Notes under the pieces: model-generated
Database searches by the model: none
Told to the model about the DNA's origin: nothing
What the model saw: only the letters and a program-made list of their open reading frames with translations
In this document: piece after piece, positions 16,950 through 27,195 of the stretch
Layout: every line of letters starts with the position of its first letter
Numbering within the stretch: the first letter of the stretch is position 1
Source of the DNA: a candidate division KSB1 bacterium
GTDB taxonomy: Bacteria > Zhuqueibacterota > Zhuqueibacteria > Thermofontimicrobiales > Thermofontimicrobiaceae
Length of the DNA: 64,000 bases
Assembly (NCBI GenBank): GCA_034506395.1
Contig: JAPDPQ010000004.1
Location: 208,631-272,630, forward strand
Reading direction: 5' to 3'
Position numbers and translations under genes: made by a program

Positions 16950-18341
16950 TCAGATTTGGTCTGCAACGATGGAGGGGATCTGTTCTTTTTGTTTCCCTAA
17001 CCTCTCTATCCTCCCTCCTGGCGAAGCGGTTTGATTTGTTTCGAGATGCTCCATTCGAATCGCGGCGGTCCAGGCCATCCAAAAAATCAATGCAGGTACT
17101 GAAGTGCCCGCATTGATGGCATCTTCCACAAAGTTTAGTAACAGACAACTCAGCAATATCGCCATAATGACCGCTCTCGCTGGAAGCGGGTTCAACTTTT
17201 GCATCTGCCATAATGGCATCATCAATAAAGCGATCCAGATGAGCGCTCCAAATACCCCCACCCCGCTCGCAACCGTTAAATAGCCATTATGAAGCGAGGT
17301 TTTTGCGCTGCCGCTCCAAAGTCGAAGGTCTGGATTATATAATTCAGACTCGGCCAATATTTTCCCAGCCGTCCCAAATCCATATCCCATCAATGGTCGC
17401 TCCATAATGAGCTCCAGACTTTCAATCCAGAAATCAGAGCGCCCTGTCAACGTGGTAATAGATTTATCTCTATTTACGGTTCTTTCAAAGGATTGCTCAA
17501 TTGGAGTGGTCTCGATCAATAGCATCACAATCCCAGCGACCAGCACGGAAAGAACGATCGGCTTCATTTTCTGTTTCGTAACAAAAAACCACGTCACCAC
17601 AGCGAGCATTCCTGCTAAAATTGAGCTGCGCGAGCCAGTAATTAAATGCAAACCCGCTGCAATGAGGATGAATAGCAAGACCCATAACTTGTGCCACGAC
17701 TTGATCCGAGCCATATGCCACAGCGCAATTGGATAACAGATCATACAGAACGCGCCCATAGTATTGGGATGTCCCCATACCCCAGAGAAGCGACTGGGAT
17801 TTTTAATCCACCATGCTGATTCCCCCAAAAATACAAGCGAAGCTGCATTGATTGCAAGAATACAGATCAATACAAAAAAGAGTGATTGAATCACTCGATT
17901 GAAGCGCTGTTGCTCATTGAGCCACTCATAAAGCCCCAATAAAAAGATGAATAAAGCGACAAACGAACTTGAACGAATCAGGGTATAGGCTGGATCGATC
18001 GAATAGCTGGTTGATAGAACCGCAACGATCAAAAATGCGCCAAGCATTTTCAGCGGGGTTGGCAGTTTTTCAGATTTAACTGCTCGATGCTGAAACCATT
18101 TGATCATACCGACCAAACCCATCAGAAAAAGCAACCCAATTCTTACATAAGACCCAGTGGTTTCGCTGGCAGTGAGTTCGCTTTCGCCTGAATTCATCGA
18201 AAACAGAGCAGCTAAGAATGGGGAAAAGGTAACGCCAATAATAGCGAGCTCAAAACGTTTAATTCCGATGGCGATAAAATAGGCCGCCGCAACCGTTACG
18301 ATTCCTGCTAAAAGAAGTTGGGTGATGAAATCGATATTCAT
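16950..18341 (-). CDS. O-antigen ligase/polymerase family (Wzy-like), first copy
   Basis: A 463-residue polytopic membrane protein with about ten to twelve hydrophobic segments. The Wzy_C/O-antigen-ligase region shows GHPNTMGAFCMICYPIAL, then LITGSRSSILAGM, then TLTGRSDFWIESLELIMERP, MGYGFGTAG and SLHNGYLTVASGVGVFGALI. It should polymerise or ligate lipid-linked repeat units in the periplasm. It converges with the beta-helix gene and is the last gene of the minus-strand half of the polysaccharide locus. Confidence 0.85.
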   Translation of the reverse strand: MNIDFITQLLLAGIVTVAAAYFIAIGIKRFELAIIGVTFSPFLAALFSMNSGESELTASETTGSYVRIGLLFLMGLVGMIKWFQHRAVKSEKLPTPLKMLGAFLIVAVLSTSYSIDPAYTLIRSSSFVALFIFLLGLYEWLNEQQRFNRVIQSLFFVLICILAINAASLVFLGESAWWIKNPSRFSGVWGHPNTMGAFCMICYPIALWHMARIKSWHKLWVLLFILIAAGLHLITGSRSSILAGMLAVVTWFFVTKQKMKPIVLSVLVAGIVMLLIETTPIEQSFERTVNRDKSITTLTGRSDFWIESLELIMERPLMGYGFGTAGKILAESELYNPDLRLWSGSAKTSLHNGYLTVASGVGVFGALIWIALLMMPLWQMQKLNPLPARAVIMAILLSCLLLNFVEDAINAGTSVPALIFWMAWTAAIRMEHLETNQTASPGGRIERLGKQKEQIPSIVADQI

Positions 18342-18466
18342 ATGTTCGGAACTTGAAATGAAATTTTAGTATTTTTGGTCGCTAAATGATGATCTTCAGC
18401 TCCAACAATGAAAGCGATGGATGTGAACACCTCGCGATAAACAGTTCCTTCGAAGCTTTAGATTTA

Positions 18467-19930
18467 TTAGCCTACAAGCCGACGCCAATATTTTCCAGCA
18501 AATGTATTGAAAATAAACCTGAGTTCCCGCTGATTAAAGAAATGGCTCCAATAGAGAAACATTGCCACTCCGCTTGCCAGCACGAGATTAGTCGTATAAA
18601 AGATCAAGAAATTTTTTTCATAAACGAAGGAGACAGAGAGTAAAAACAACGCCAAGGATAAAAGGGCGACAAACACCTTCCGCCATTCCAGTGGAAGCGG
18701 AAAAGCACCCAATCCAATACTCAGCAAGCCGATGCCGATAAGCAAATTTGAAATATTTAAAGAAAGGACAGCGCCATACCAGCTCATCGATGGAATTAAG
18801 CGATAGTTTAAGACGAAGCTCACAGCCACGCACAACAGGATGACCGCGGCAGTGATGTAGGTTTTTTTGACAATATTAAGCAGAGATTCCCCGAAATGAG
18901 CGATTCCGATAACCACATGCATGGGGAGCAAACAGATAATCAGCAGATAGGCTGGCGCGTATTGGGCTGGAGCGATCCAAGGAAAGATCAGATAGATCCC
19001 TAACAATAATACAAGCGCTAAAAAGGCCGATGCCAAGATAAAATATGTAAAGATTTTGGACATGGATTGCTTGATGGTTGGCTGGTCCATATTAGCGAAA
19101 ACGTATGGCTGAAATGCCAACTGAAACGGAGTCACGAGAATGATGCTGAAAATTTGTGCCAATTTTTGGCCGAGTGAAAAAATAGCAACCGCTTGCAGAT
19201 CGGAATAGAAACTCAAAAGGTAAAGAGTGGCCGCCAGCATGAAGGATTGCGCGGTCTGCGGAGCAACCAGGGGGACTCCGAATTTCAGCAACCGCCACAT
19301 CATTCTGAGCGACACCCATGGGTCATGTTTCATAACAAGGTCAAAAACGACTACGTAGAATGGGATCCCATAAGCGATCATTTGGGCGATCAGGACTCCT
19401 TTCAGTCCCCAATGAAACACCATTAAGAAGATAACCGTGCTTAAAAGCATCAACGCTGCTGCGGCGCTATTGGCATACATGAATTTCATGGCCTGATTCC
19501 TAGCCCTGAAGAGCGAAATGACATGAATGAACAGCGATTGAGCAAAGGCGCCAAAGCAATTCAGCAAAATCAAGCTAAAAACGTTCTGGCAATGCAAAGC
19601 GCGCTGAAACAGCGGCATCAGCCAGGTGGTAGTTAACCCTGTTACCAATATCCCACCAATCACGTTGATCATCAGAGATGATCCGAGTAATCCAGCCATC
19701 TTGTGACTGCCCTCAAATTCGGCAGTAAATCGAACCAGGCTGATTCGCATTCCCAGATTCATCAAGATGATCATGAATTGATTGCTGATCAAAAGAGTTG
19801 CTAACATCCCATACTCATCCATGGTTAGCCAATGGGTATATATTGGAATAAGCAGAAATGCCGCACCATGGGAGAAAACGGTTCCGAAAGCATAGATGAG
19901 AGTATTTCGACCGAACAGTTTAAGACTCAT
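18467..19930 (-). CDS. Polysaccharide flippase (Wzx/MATE-like), first copy
   Basis: A 487-residue membrane protein with about 12-14 transmembrane segments, of the oligosaccharidyl-lipid flippase family. It begins MSLKLFGRNTLIYAFGTVFS and contains YTHWLTMDEYGMLATLLI, a typical Wzx start (a PxxYGxLA-like turn). It should flip undecaprenyl-linked repeat units across the inner membrane. It overlaps the upstream glycosyltransferase by 4 bases (ATGA at 19927-19930), so the two are coupled. Confidence 0.88.
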   Translation of the reverse strand: MSLKLFGRNTLIYAFGTVFSHGAAFLLIPIYTHWLTMDEYGMLATLLISNQFMIILMNLGMRISLVRFTAEFEGSHKMAGLLGSSLMINVIGGILVTGLTTTWLMPLFQRALHCQNVFSLILLNCFGAFAQSLFIHVISLFRARNQAMKFMYANSAAAALMLLSTVIFLMVFHWGLKGVLIAQMIAYGIPFYVVVFDLVMKHDPWVSLRMMWRLLKFGVPLVAPQTAQSFMLAATLYLLSFYSDLQAVAIFSLGQKLAQIFSIILVTPFQLAFQPYVFANMDQPTIKQSMSKIFTYFILASAFLALVLLLGIYLIFPWIAPAQYAPAYLLIICLLPMHVVIGIAHFGESLLNIVKKTYITAAVILLCVAVSFVLNYRLIPSMSWYGAVLSLNISNLLIGIGLLSIGLGAFPLPLEWRKVFVALLSLALFLLSVSFVYEKNFLIFYTTNLVLASGVAMFLYWSHFFNQRELRFIFNTFAGKYWRRLVG

Positions 19931-21147
19931 GTTAATTTAACCGAACGATTCAATGATGCAATTGGCCAAAACGATTGTTCGACAGCCCTACCATTACCGA
20001 AAATTTGGTTGAGGCACTTCAAATAAGTTGTTCGTGCATAGAAAGGATGAAAAATATCAAAAGCCCGAAGGGCATGCAATCGTCGGATCTCGGTCCGATA
20101 GAATTCATTGCGATCCATGATATTGAGCAATCCTTCTCGGATCGATGGAATCGAGTGCGGATCGACAGCAACACCAACGCCTTCAAACAATCCATCAAAA
20201 CCAGTGCCCTTTGAATATAAAATCGGTGTGCCGTTCAGCAACGCCTCAGCATACACATAGCCAAACGTTTCGCTGAAACTTGGTAACACAAACGCGGTAC
20301 AATTCGCAAAATAATCATCCATCTTCGAATTGTCCACAGCTCCCAGAAACCGTACTTGAGAACCGATGCCGAGCTGCTCTGCCCATCGTCGAACATGAGA
20401 CAAATATTCGCCATCCCCAAGAACTTGAAGTTCTATATCTGGGCGATCTATTTCGGCCAGGGCCCGAAACAAATTTTTGAGATTTTTTCGTAGGACTGTC
20501 TTTTTATTCAACCGGAGCGCGGTCATAAGTACACCGTTCTTTGGATGCTGGCCGCGCAATTCGATGGAACGGGGTACAATATTGGGCAAAAATACCAGTT
20601 TTGGCTCCACCTGTTGTTTGAAGAAAGCTTCCCCCAAAAGTTTATTGATTGCTTCGATCATATAAGGGACAATGTAAATAATTTTTGTGCTGCTCTGCAA
20701 AATCCGTCTGGCAAGAGGCCGTAAGTCGGGTCGCGCTTTCAATAATAGGATATCAGTCTGACGGATCGAAACCATGAGAGCACAGCTATATCGCTGTGCT
20801 AATAAATAACCGATATATCCCTCAAACGATACCTTATGGGCATGGATCAAATCAACTTGGTTTAATTCAACCAAGCCCATGCGCTCAGCTTGCAATACCT
20901 TTTCATAAGCACGTCTTAATGTGGCCTTAAAAAATAGCCCGAAAGGCAATCCAAATGATTGAATGGAAACATCGCCCGGCCCTATTGAGGCGATTCGCTC
21001 ACGCTTCATACTGGCAACTCGATCTAAACTGATCACATGGCATTGAGCAATGTGGCGTGTTTCATCGATCAGTGCGCGCACCGCTATGGTCTTATTGTCC
21101 TCGGGGCTAACGGTGTAGTCGTATGAAAGATGGAGAATTTTGAGCAT
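19927..21147 (-). CDS. GT4-family glycosyltransferase
   Basis: A 406-residue GT-B fold retaining glycosyltransferase. The N-terminal half starts MLKILHLSYDYTVSPEDNKT. The donor-binding half has VLGDGEYLSHVRRWAEQLG, VRFLGAVDNSKMDDYFANCT and the E-x7-E region FVLPSFSETFGYVYAEALLN. Met at 21147 is preferred over the frame start at 21219 because the first 24 codons carry no GT4 character. It transfers an unknown sugar in repeat-unit assembly on the cytosolic membrane face. Confidence 0.85.
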   Translation of the reverse strand: MLKILHLSYDYTVSPEDNKTIAVRALIDETRHIAQCHVISLDRVASMKRERIASIGPGDVSIQSFGLPFGLFFKATLRRAYEKVLQAERMGLVELNQVDLIHAHKVSFEGYIGYLLAQRYSCALMVSIRQTDILLLKARPDLRPLARRILQSSTKIIYIVPYMIEAINKLLGEAFFKQQVEPKLVFLPNIVPRSIELRGQHPKNGVLMTALRLNKKTVLRKNLKNLFRALAEIDRPDIELQVLGDGEYLSHVRRWAEQLGIGSQVRFLGAVDNSKMDDYFANCTAFVLPSFSETFGYVYAEALLNGTPILYSKGTGFDGLFEGVGVAVDPHSIPSIREGLLNIMDRNEFYRTEIRRLHALRAFDIFHPFYARTTYLKCLNQIFGNGRAVEQSFWPIASLNRSVKLT

Positions 21148-21271
21148 ACGTTCATTTACAATTCTGCCTGACGCAATCCGATCAGAAAAGCGTTCCGGCG
21201 GAGGCAATAACCGACCCAACCGAATTACCAGATGCAGTTCTTTTTGTTAACCTAGAATTGCGCCTCCGTTA

Positions 21272-22501
21272 TCATTCCTGATTATCGGTCGTAATGACTC
21301 TTTTGTGGCGCTTTTCAAATCGCTGTTTGCTGTTCTGGTTAAATTGATCGATCAATTCGAAGTAGCGCTGCTTTTCGACCTCCCAGCTAAATCGTTTGGC
21401 GATGTTGCTAGAATTTTCGACAAAATACCGCCTTTTGTTATGATCCTGATATAAATCCAATACCGCAGCAACAATCGTTTCGCTGCGGTCTGGATCAACA
21501 TAGATCACGTCGGAATCTCTGAAATAGTAATTATGACAAGCTGTTCGCACCGTAATGACTGGCTTCCCCATCACTAATGCTTCGAGCGTTTTGGTGGACA
21601 TGACGATATCACTAAAATCATTTTTGGGCGGCAGCCAAATCACAGCATCCGCGCGCAGAATTTCGGTTGGCATTTTGCTGAGGGGGACTGGCGGTTCAAA
21701 TTTCACCCAGGAAAAGAGCTGCGAATCGGCCACCGTCTGCTTGAGTTCATCAATGTATTCTCCATTACCAATGATCCGAAATTGAATGGTTGGAATTTTA
21801 TCTTTGATCATCGGCAATGCCGCGATGACAGTCCCTAATCCATTCCGCTTCGAAATTGTGCCCGCAAATAAGAGCACGAATTCCGATCGGCTCGAATCTT
21901 GGCTCAGCGTCTGTGTGGGACCCATAAATAAGCGAGGATCGGGCAAATTCATGATAACCGAAATCCTGTCCCGATGGGCGCCCCGCTGAATCAGTTTTGA
22001 TCGAATAAACTCGGTGGTTGTAATGATCTGATCCGCAAACTTCAAACTCAGCCTTTCTTGGAATTGGATCAACTTGATGAGCCAGGTCCTATTCGGATAT
22101 AGAATTGAAAACAGCTCGGGCATCGGATCATGAACGTCGATAATCACTTTTGCACCGAGAAGCTTTGGGATCATCGCCGCAAATATCAGAAAATCCGGCA
22201 TATTGTGGACATAACAAATTTGATAGTTTCGTCTGATATGTAGAAGACCTGCCAACCCAAAACTCATGACGAAAAACGCCAGGTACTCAAAGAAGTAGCG
22301 CAGCACTTTTCCTCGGCGCTTTTTGATGGGAATCTGATAAATTCGCACTCCATGAAGACAATCAATTCGCCGATGGCTATTATGACATAATGCTATCACA
22401 TCCACCTGATAGCCGTGATCCATTAATGCCTCTGCCTCGCGCTGAACGCGCGGATCCTTATCATAAAAAGATTGGGAGATCATCAAAATTCGAGAATTCA
22501 T
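21272..22501 (-). CDS. GT4-family glycosyltransferase
   Basis: A 409-residue GT-B glycosyltransferase. The N-terminal motif MNSRILMISQSFYDKDPRVQ, with the DPRVxxEA pattern, is common in exopolysaccharide GT4 enzymes. The second domain has LFAGTISKRNGLGTVIAALP, FRIIGNGEYIDEL and ADAVIWLPPKNDFSDIVMST, which differs from the usual EGxPxxxLEA loop by having an NDFSDI..K.LE acceptor/donor loop. No strong ribosome site precedes its ATG. It lies between the Wzc-like kinase and another GT4 gene on the same strand. Confidence 0.85.
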   Translation of the reverse strand: MNSRILMISQSFYDKDPRVQREAEALMDHGYQVDVIALCHNSHRRIDCLHGVRIYQIPIKKRRGKVLRYFFEYLAFFVMSFGLAGLLHIRRNYQICYVHNMPDFLIFAAMIPKLLGAKVIIDVHDPMPELFSILYPNRTWLIKLIQFQERLSLKFADQIITTTEFIRSKLIQRGAHRDRISVIMNLPDPRLFMGPTQTLSQDSSRSEFVLLFAGTISKRNGLGTVIAALPMIKDKIPTIQFRIIGNGEYIDELKQTVADSQLFSWVKFEPPVPLSKMPTEILRADAVIWLPPKNDFSDIVMSTKTLEALVMGKPVITVRTACHNYYFRDSDVIYVDPDRSETIVAAVLDLYQDHNKRRYFVENSSNIAKRFSWEVEKQRYFELIDQFNQNSKQRFEKRHKRVITTDNQE

Positions 22502-22646
22502 ATGTCACATTCTTACGTGAATTCAAAATGACATCGGCCATCAAAGCGATTTCGAAAGATCAGCTCCCACAAGCTGTAGGCACACAGCGCTTTGAAGGCC
22601 GAGCAGGGATCAATTTCAAAACAATGGTTACGATTGAAAATCCTAG

Positions 22647-24938
22647 TTAATTGAACTGCAAGCGGCGTTTCCTCTTTTTATGATCATCGTAGTAATAATA
22701 GTCGTAGCGATAATATTTTTCCCAGCGAGTGGCGAAGTTTACCACCAGCCCCAGGATCTCGCCTTGTTCCCGCTGCAATAACTCTTTCGCCCGCCTGATC
22801 TCTTTCTCAGAATCAAAGCCAGCTCGCACCACCAACACGGAAGCGTCAATAAATTCCTTTAACACGCCAGCATCGCTGACTGCATTGATCGGCGGCGTAT
22901 CGATCAGAATGATATCGTACTGCTTCTTCAACACCTCCAATGCCATGCTCATGACTGGACTGGCCAACAGTTCCGATGGATTAGAAGTGGGGCTGCCGCT
23001 GGTCAGCAGATCCAGATTGGGAAATTTTGTTGCAATAATTCGGTTCTTGAAAACTGAAACCCTTTCCTCCCAGTCACCCTCGCTATTTAAATCGGTTTTT
23101 TCATCAACAATCGCCGTTTTTGACACCGAAGGAATTTTCATTAATGCATTCAAACAATCGATCAACCCGGGTTTGCGCCTTTTTTGAAATAGAAGGTGCA
23201 ACATCGGCTTGCGCAAATCTGCCTCAATCAACAGTGTTTTCATCCCAAGTTGCGAGATCACGATCCCCAAATTTGCTGTGATCAGCGATTTTCCTTCATT
23301 GGGGTTTGGACTGGTGATCAACACGGTTTTTGGTGAAGTAGCTGAAGCATTGAGCAAACGGGTCCGAAGTGTTCGAAATGCCTCTGCCTCAGGAGAGGAA
23401 GATCGACTTGCTGCAACAAGTTGCTTGTCGTAATGAGAGCTTGCCTTTCCGTTTATCGACCGAAGAATTTTTCGCGCCAACCAACCCCGATCGAATGAAA
23501 TCACTGGAATGGTTGCCAGCAGATTCAACTCTGTGATTCGCTCGATATCTTCTACGGCTTTGACTCTGCGGTCCAGATATTCGAGGGACAGAGCTAGCCC
23601 GCATCCAAGCATCAATCCGAATACGATCGAAAGCACCAGATTGAGCAGCTTATGAGGCCGGGATGGGCGATCTGGAACTTTTGCTGGGTCGATGACTCGG
23701 ATATTGCCGACCCGTTCAGCTTCAGTGATCTTGGTCTCTTCCTTCTTTTCCAGCAGCATCTTATAGATCTTTTCATTCACTTCTTTATCTCGCATCAATT
23801 GCGCAAGCCTCAGCTCCTTATGGGGCAGTTGTTGCAGACGCTGCTGATAGCTGTCGATTACGCGCTTCAACGCCATTTGCTGGGCTTGATAAGTCTGAAT
23901 CTCGATCTCAATATCGATCGATTCCGACATGAATTTTTGAATCTGAGAAATGGGGTCTACCACGCTTTCGCCCGTGGCAATTTTGGTGCTCTCTTCTTTG
24001 AGATTCTTCTTGACCTCCGCAATTTGCTCCCGAAGTTTTGCCAACTTGGGATGATCCTCTGCATAATCCTGGAGCTTTAAAGTGGTATATTGGACCTCCA
24101 AATCGACCAATTGTTGTTTCAACTTTTGCGCCCAAGGACTGCTTGTCTCCGTGAGTGCAGGCCCAAGCGCCTCGCGCTCCTTGTCTAATTTCTCTTTGAT
24201 AAAAGCCAATCGTTTTCGGGCTGCATCTAAATTTGCCGTGGTCTTGTTATAAATATTTTCTGCCTCGGTAATGCGACGGTAAATTTCTTCGGCCTCCTTA
24301 TCGATGGAAGTGACCTCATTTTGCTCGCGGAAAGTCTTCAGCGCCAACTCCGCTTCATCGAGCTGCTTCTTAAAGGTCTCCAATTGCGCCTCAATAATGC
24401 TGCGGACATTTCCTGTTTCTTTGATCTTAGCCCCAAGATTTCGCTCTTGTAGCACTTCCACCAGTTTATTGGCAATCAATGCAACCGCTTCAGGCGTATA
24501 CGCCTCAACATGAATCTCTATCACCTCAGAGTACGGCACGGCCTTCGCTTCAATGCTCTTCTGAATTCGTTCAGCGATATACTGCTCCTTGCTAAAATTT
24601 GGCCCGGGATTTTTGGGGATAGGAAACGAGTTGATGACTTCAACTGGTAGGTTCTGGACCACAGCCTCAGCAACCGAGCGGCTCTTAATCTCTTCAATTT
24701 GATTTTTAATAAAGCTTTTATTTGATAGCAATCGGTATGGATCACTTGGATCAGCAACGCTGCGATGTTCCTCGAAGATGATTTTGGTATCCGCACGGTA
24801 AATTGGTGCTAACACCTGATTGAGAATCATCACAGGTATCACTACAATCATTAGACATCCAACAACCACCCATTTCCTTTGCACTATAATTTGCAAATAT
24901 TTTGAAAAATCGAATTGTTGATTTTCAATTGCACTCAT
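22647..24938 (-). CDS. Wzc-like polysaccharide co-polymerase and tyrosine autokinase, first copy
   Basis: A 763-residue inner membrane protein. The N-terminal Wzz domain has TM segments near residues 25-45 and 405-425 around a long coiled-coil periplasmic part. The cytosolic BY-kinase has Walker A SPNPNEGKSLITANL, A' LLIEADLRKPML (Glu where most have Asp) and B ILIDTPPINAVSD. About 60 extra residues lie between A' and B. The C-terminus carries seven Tyr within ten residues (YYRYDYYYYD), the autophosphorylation cluster. It controls chain length and export. ATG 24938 follows AAGGAG with a 5-base gap, so it is chosen over 25031. Confidence 0.9.
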   Translation of the reverse strand: MSAIENQQFDFSKYLQIIVQRKWVVVGCLMIVVIPVMILNQVLAPIYRADTKIIFEEHRSVADPSDPYRLLSNKSFIKNQIEEIKSRSVAEAVVQNLPVEVINSFPIPKNPGPNFSKEQYIAERIQKSIEAKAVPYSEVIEIHVEAYTPEAVALIANKLVEVLQERNLGAKIKETGNVRSIIEAQLETFKKQLDEAELALKTFREQNEVTSIDKEAEEIYRRITEAENIYNKTTANLDAARKRLAFIKEKLDKEREALGPALTETSSPWAQKLKQQLVDLEVQYTTLKLQDYAEDHPKLAKLREQIAEVKKNLKEESTKIATGESVVDPISQIQKFMSESIDIEIEIQTYQAQQMALKRVIDSYQQRLQQLPHKELRLAQLMRDKEVNEKIYKMLLEKKEETKITEAERVGNIRVIDPAKVPDRPSRPHKLLNLVLSIVFGLMLGCGLALSLEYLDRRVKAVEDIERITELNLLATIPVISFDRGWLARKILRSINGKASSHYDKQLVAASRSSSPEAEAFRTLRTRLLNASATSPKTVLITSPNPNEGKSLITANLGIVISQLGMKTLLIEADLRKPMLHLLFQKRRKPGLIDCLNALMKIPSVSKTAIVDEKTDLNSEGDWEERVSVFKNRIIATKFPNLDLLTSGSPTSNPSELLASPVMSMALEVLKKQYDIILIDTPPINAVSDAGVLKEFIDASVLVVRAGFDSEKEIRRAKELLQREQGEILGLVVNFATRWEKYYRYDYYYYDDHKKRKRRLQFN

Positions 24939-25449
24939 AGGGGCTCCTTCTCCCATCTTCTTCATAAAGCTCTGAGCACTGAACCCATTCAAATTGCTGG
25001 AAACTGTTTCGCCACTAAACCATGATCCCATGAAATTTTGCCTGCGCGCAAAATCTGTATTTATGGCGAATCATCAAAAAAAAGATGAAAACTTGCGACG
25101 GACCATCATGGCTGTATCAATGCTACTATCCGTATGTATCGCTACTTGACAATAAACCAGTTTCTTGTTAGCTATTTTTGCGGTTGGCTGGGAGTAGCAA
25201 TTTTTTTTATTGAATACCTTCAGTGCCAATCAAAAGCGTAAAATTTTTGTTCTTCAGCTTGGGAATGTTCACGATTGGAATTGGACAGGGTCATAAAATG
25301 AATTTACGACTCCATCTCTGTTTCTGGTATGAAAATTGTCTTTGGCTACCTTCTCCATTCTCACGATCAAGGGTTTAGTGGATTTTATAGAGAGTTTTGT
25401 CCATATTTAGGTCTCAAATTGATACAAAGAACACCAATGTAATACATAT
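24939..25449. other. Divergent promoter region of the polysaccharide locus
   Basis: This gap separates the minus-strand and plus-strand halves of the locus and should hold divergent promoters. A plus-strand TTGACA at 25146 followed 17 bases later by TAGCTA is a weak candidate. The frame from 25031 to 24939 is open but has no ribosome site. No gene is seen. Confidence 0.45.
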
Positions 25450-27195
25450 TTGACTGATATACCGTCATTGATTGAATCATTCGGATCAGTTTTTATGAAT
25501 CTACTGAGTGGAAAAATTATTTTGGCTCCTCGGCCAGATGGAGCGATCGAGCTAACTCAGCAACGCTTCATGACCAATCAGGTCGATCTGCATGTCGAAC
25601 GCATTGCAATATTCAATTTTCAAAATCGGAATATTTGCTATGACTCAATGAGCCAAATCGCTTGTGGGATGATCGGTTATGTTTCAAATCTGGGTGAGAT
25701 AAAATCACAATATGGTTTTGAAAATTCCAGCGATGTTGAAGTGCTCAGTCGGCTCTATTGTTTGCTTAAAACCGATTTTGCAGCCCAACTGGACGGTGTG
25801 TACACGATCTTTATTTTCGATGGAGCAGCCAAGCAGATCTTTCTTTTTCAAGACCGCTATGGCTCGCAATTGCCGCTCTATTACGTTCAACATGGCAATG
25901 AACTTTTCTTCAGCAGTTCTCTCAAAGCGCTTCTCAGCATCGCGCCGATAAAACGCGAATTGAATATCGATGCGATCTATAATTTTCTTTATCACAAAAA
26001 AACCATAGCCGCTGAATTTACATTGATCAAAAGGGTTAATAAACTGCTCCCCAACCAAATGATCGCAATTGATCTGCAATCGTGTTCTGTGATGATTCGA
26101 CCGATCAAACGGCGCGACGAAAAAATCTCCCGCTCGGTGGCAAAATCGGAATTGATCCGTTCCATCACTTCAAATTTAGAGCGACTTTATTCCCACCTAT
26201 CCGATCGGAGAATAGCACTGACTCTCAGCGGCGGATATGATACCAATTTGCTGCTCTCCTATTTGCGAAAACTAAGCACAGCATCATTTACTGCAATTAC
26301 TATTGGGGGGATCACTCGCAACGAGATCGACCAAGCAAAACAGATTGTGCGTCACTATCAGCCCCTTCATCATATCACTCGAGTGATTCCCGAAAGCCTA
26401 ATCGATGCTTTGCCAGATATCGTCTGGAGGACCGAAGGGGCGGTTTTCAATGAAGGGCTGTTTCTCCAATATGCCTTGGCCAATATTTTAGCAGAAGAGG
26501 GACATCAGTTTATCTTTCTTGGGGATTGTGCGGATCAACAATTGGATCATTATCGCAATAGTTGGCATCAGCGATTACTGCGAGACCTGAAGCGGACCAT
26601 CAAGAGCTCTTGGTGTGGACTTGCATTGTATCGTTTGACTAAACAGCAAGAACCTATCTCCCCTAAAACCGCTGCGTTCCAAGCGAAATTTCGACGCTTT
26701 TCAATGAACCTTTATCCATTTGGTGACCTCGATTTCGAGTTCATTTTGAGAAAAGGCGGCCTGATGCTCAATAGCGTCGGGATTCAAGGCATTTATCCTT
26801 ACCTAAATGAGACAACCCGAGCCATGTCCAAAGCTCTTGGTCGACTCAACTTCAGAAAAAGATATTATAAAAACCAGGTCAAGGCGAGCTTGGACCGCAA
26901 TGTCGCTGGCTATATTCAAAAAGGAGATGGCCGAACCGATATAGAATATTTGATAACGGCACGCCAATCGTTGATGAGTGAGTTGCTCCGTACCGAGTTC
27001 ATCCGCGGCATCCTCACCAAAGACCAGATCGACGTGCTGATGAACCATTCCAACTATTACCCAGCAATCATGCTTCATCTGATGTACATCTATCTCTTCC
27101 ATCAAATATTCATCACTGGAAGATTCGATGCTCAGTTCAATCAACCAGGGTTGAGTATTATTCTACCAACGTTCTTTGATGGACAAAAATCATAG
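25450..27195 (+). CDS. Asparagine-synthase-like protein with degenerate active sites
   Basis: A 581-residue protein shaped like glutamine-dependent asparagine synthetase. The N-terminal half matches the amidotransferase fold (LDGVYTIFIFDGAAKQIFLF, then QDRYGSQLPLYY) but lacks the catalytic Cys2. The synthetase PP-loop reads LTLSGGYDTNLLL instead of SGGxDS. In O-antigen clusters such proteins (WbpS type) amidate uronic acid carboxyl groups, so a sugar amidation role is plausible; loss of Cys2 would require free ammonia. Start is uncertain: TTG 25450 or ATG 25495. It opens the plus-strand half of the locus. Confidence 0.75.
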   Translation: MTDIPSLIESFGSVFMNLLSGKIILAPRPDGAIELTQQRFMTNQVDLHVERIAIFNFQNRNICYDSMSQIACGMIGYVSNLGEIKSQYGFENSSDVEVLSRLYCLLKTDFAAQLDGVYTIFIFDGAAKQIFLFQDRYGSQLPLYYVQHGNELFFSSSLKALLSIAPIKRELNIDAIYNFLYHKKTIAAEFTLIKRVNKLLPNQMIAIDLQSCSVMIRPIKRRDEKISRSVAKSELIRSITSNLERLYSHLSDRRIALTLSGGYDTNLLLSYLRKLSTASFTAITIGGITRNEIDQAKQIVRHYQPLHHITRVIPESLIDALPDIVWRTEGAVFNEGLFLQYALANILAEEGHQFIFLGDCADQQLDHYRNSWHQRLLRDLKRTIKSSWCGLALYRLTKQQEPISPKTAAFQAKFRRFSMNLYPFGDLDFEFILRKGGLMLNSVGIQGIYPYLNETTRAMSKALGRLNFRKRYYKNQVKASLDRNVAGYIQKGDGRTDIEYLITARQSLMSELLRTEFIRGILTKDQIDVLMNHSNYYPAIMLHLMYIYLFHQIFITGRFDAQFNQPGLSIILPTFFDGQKS

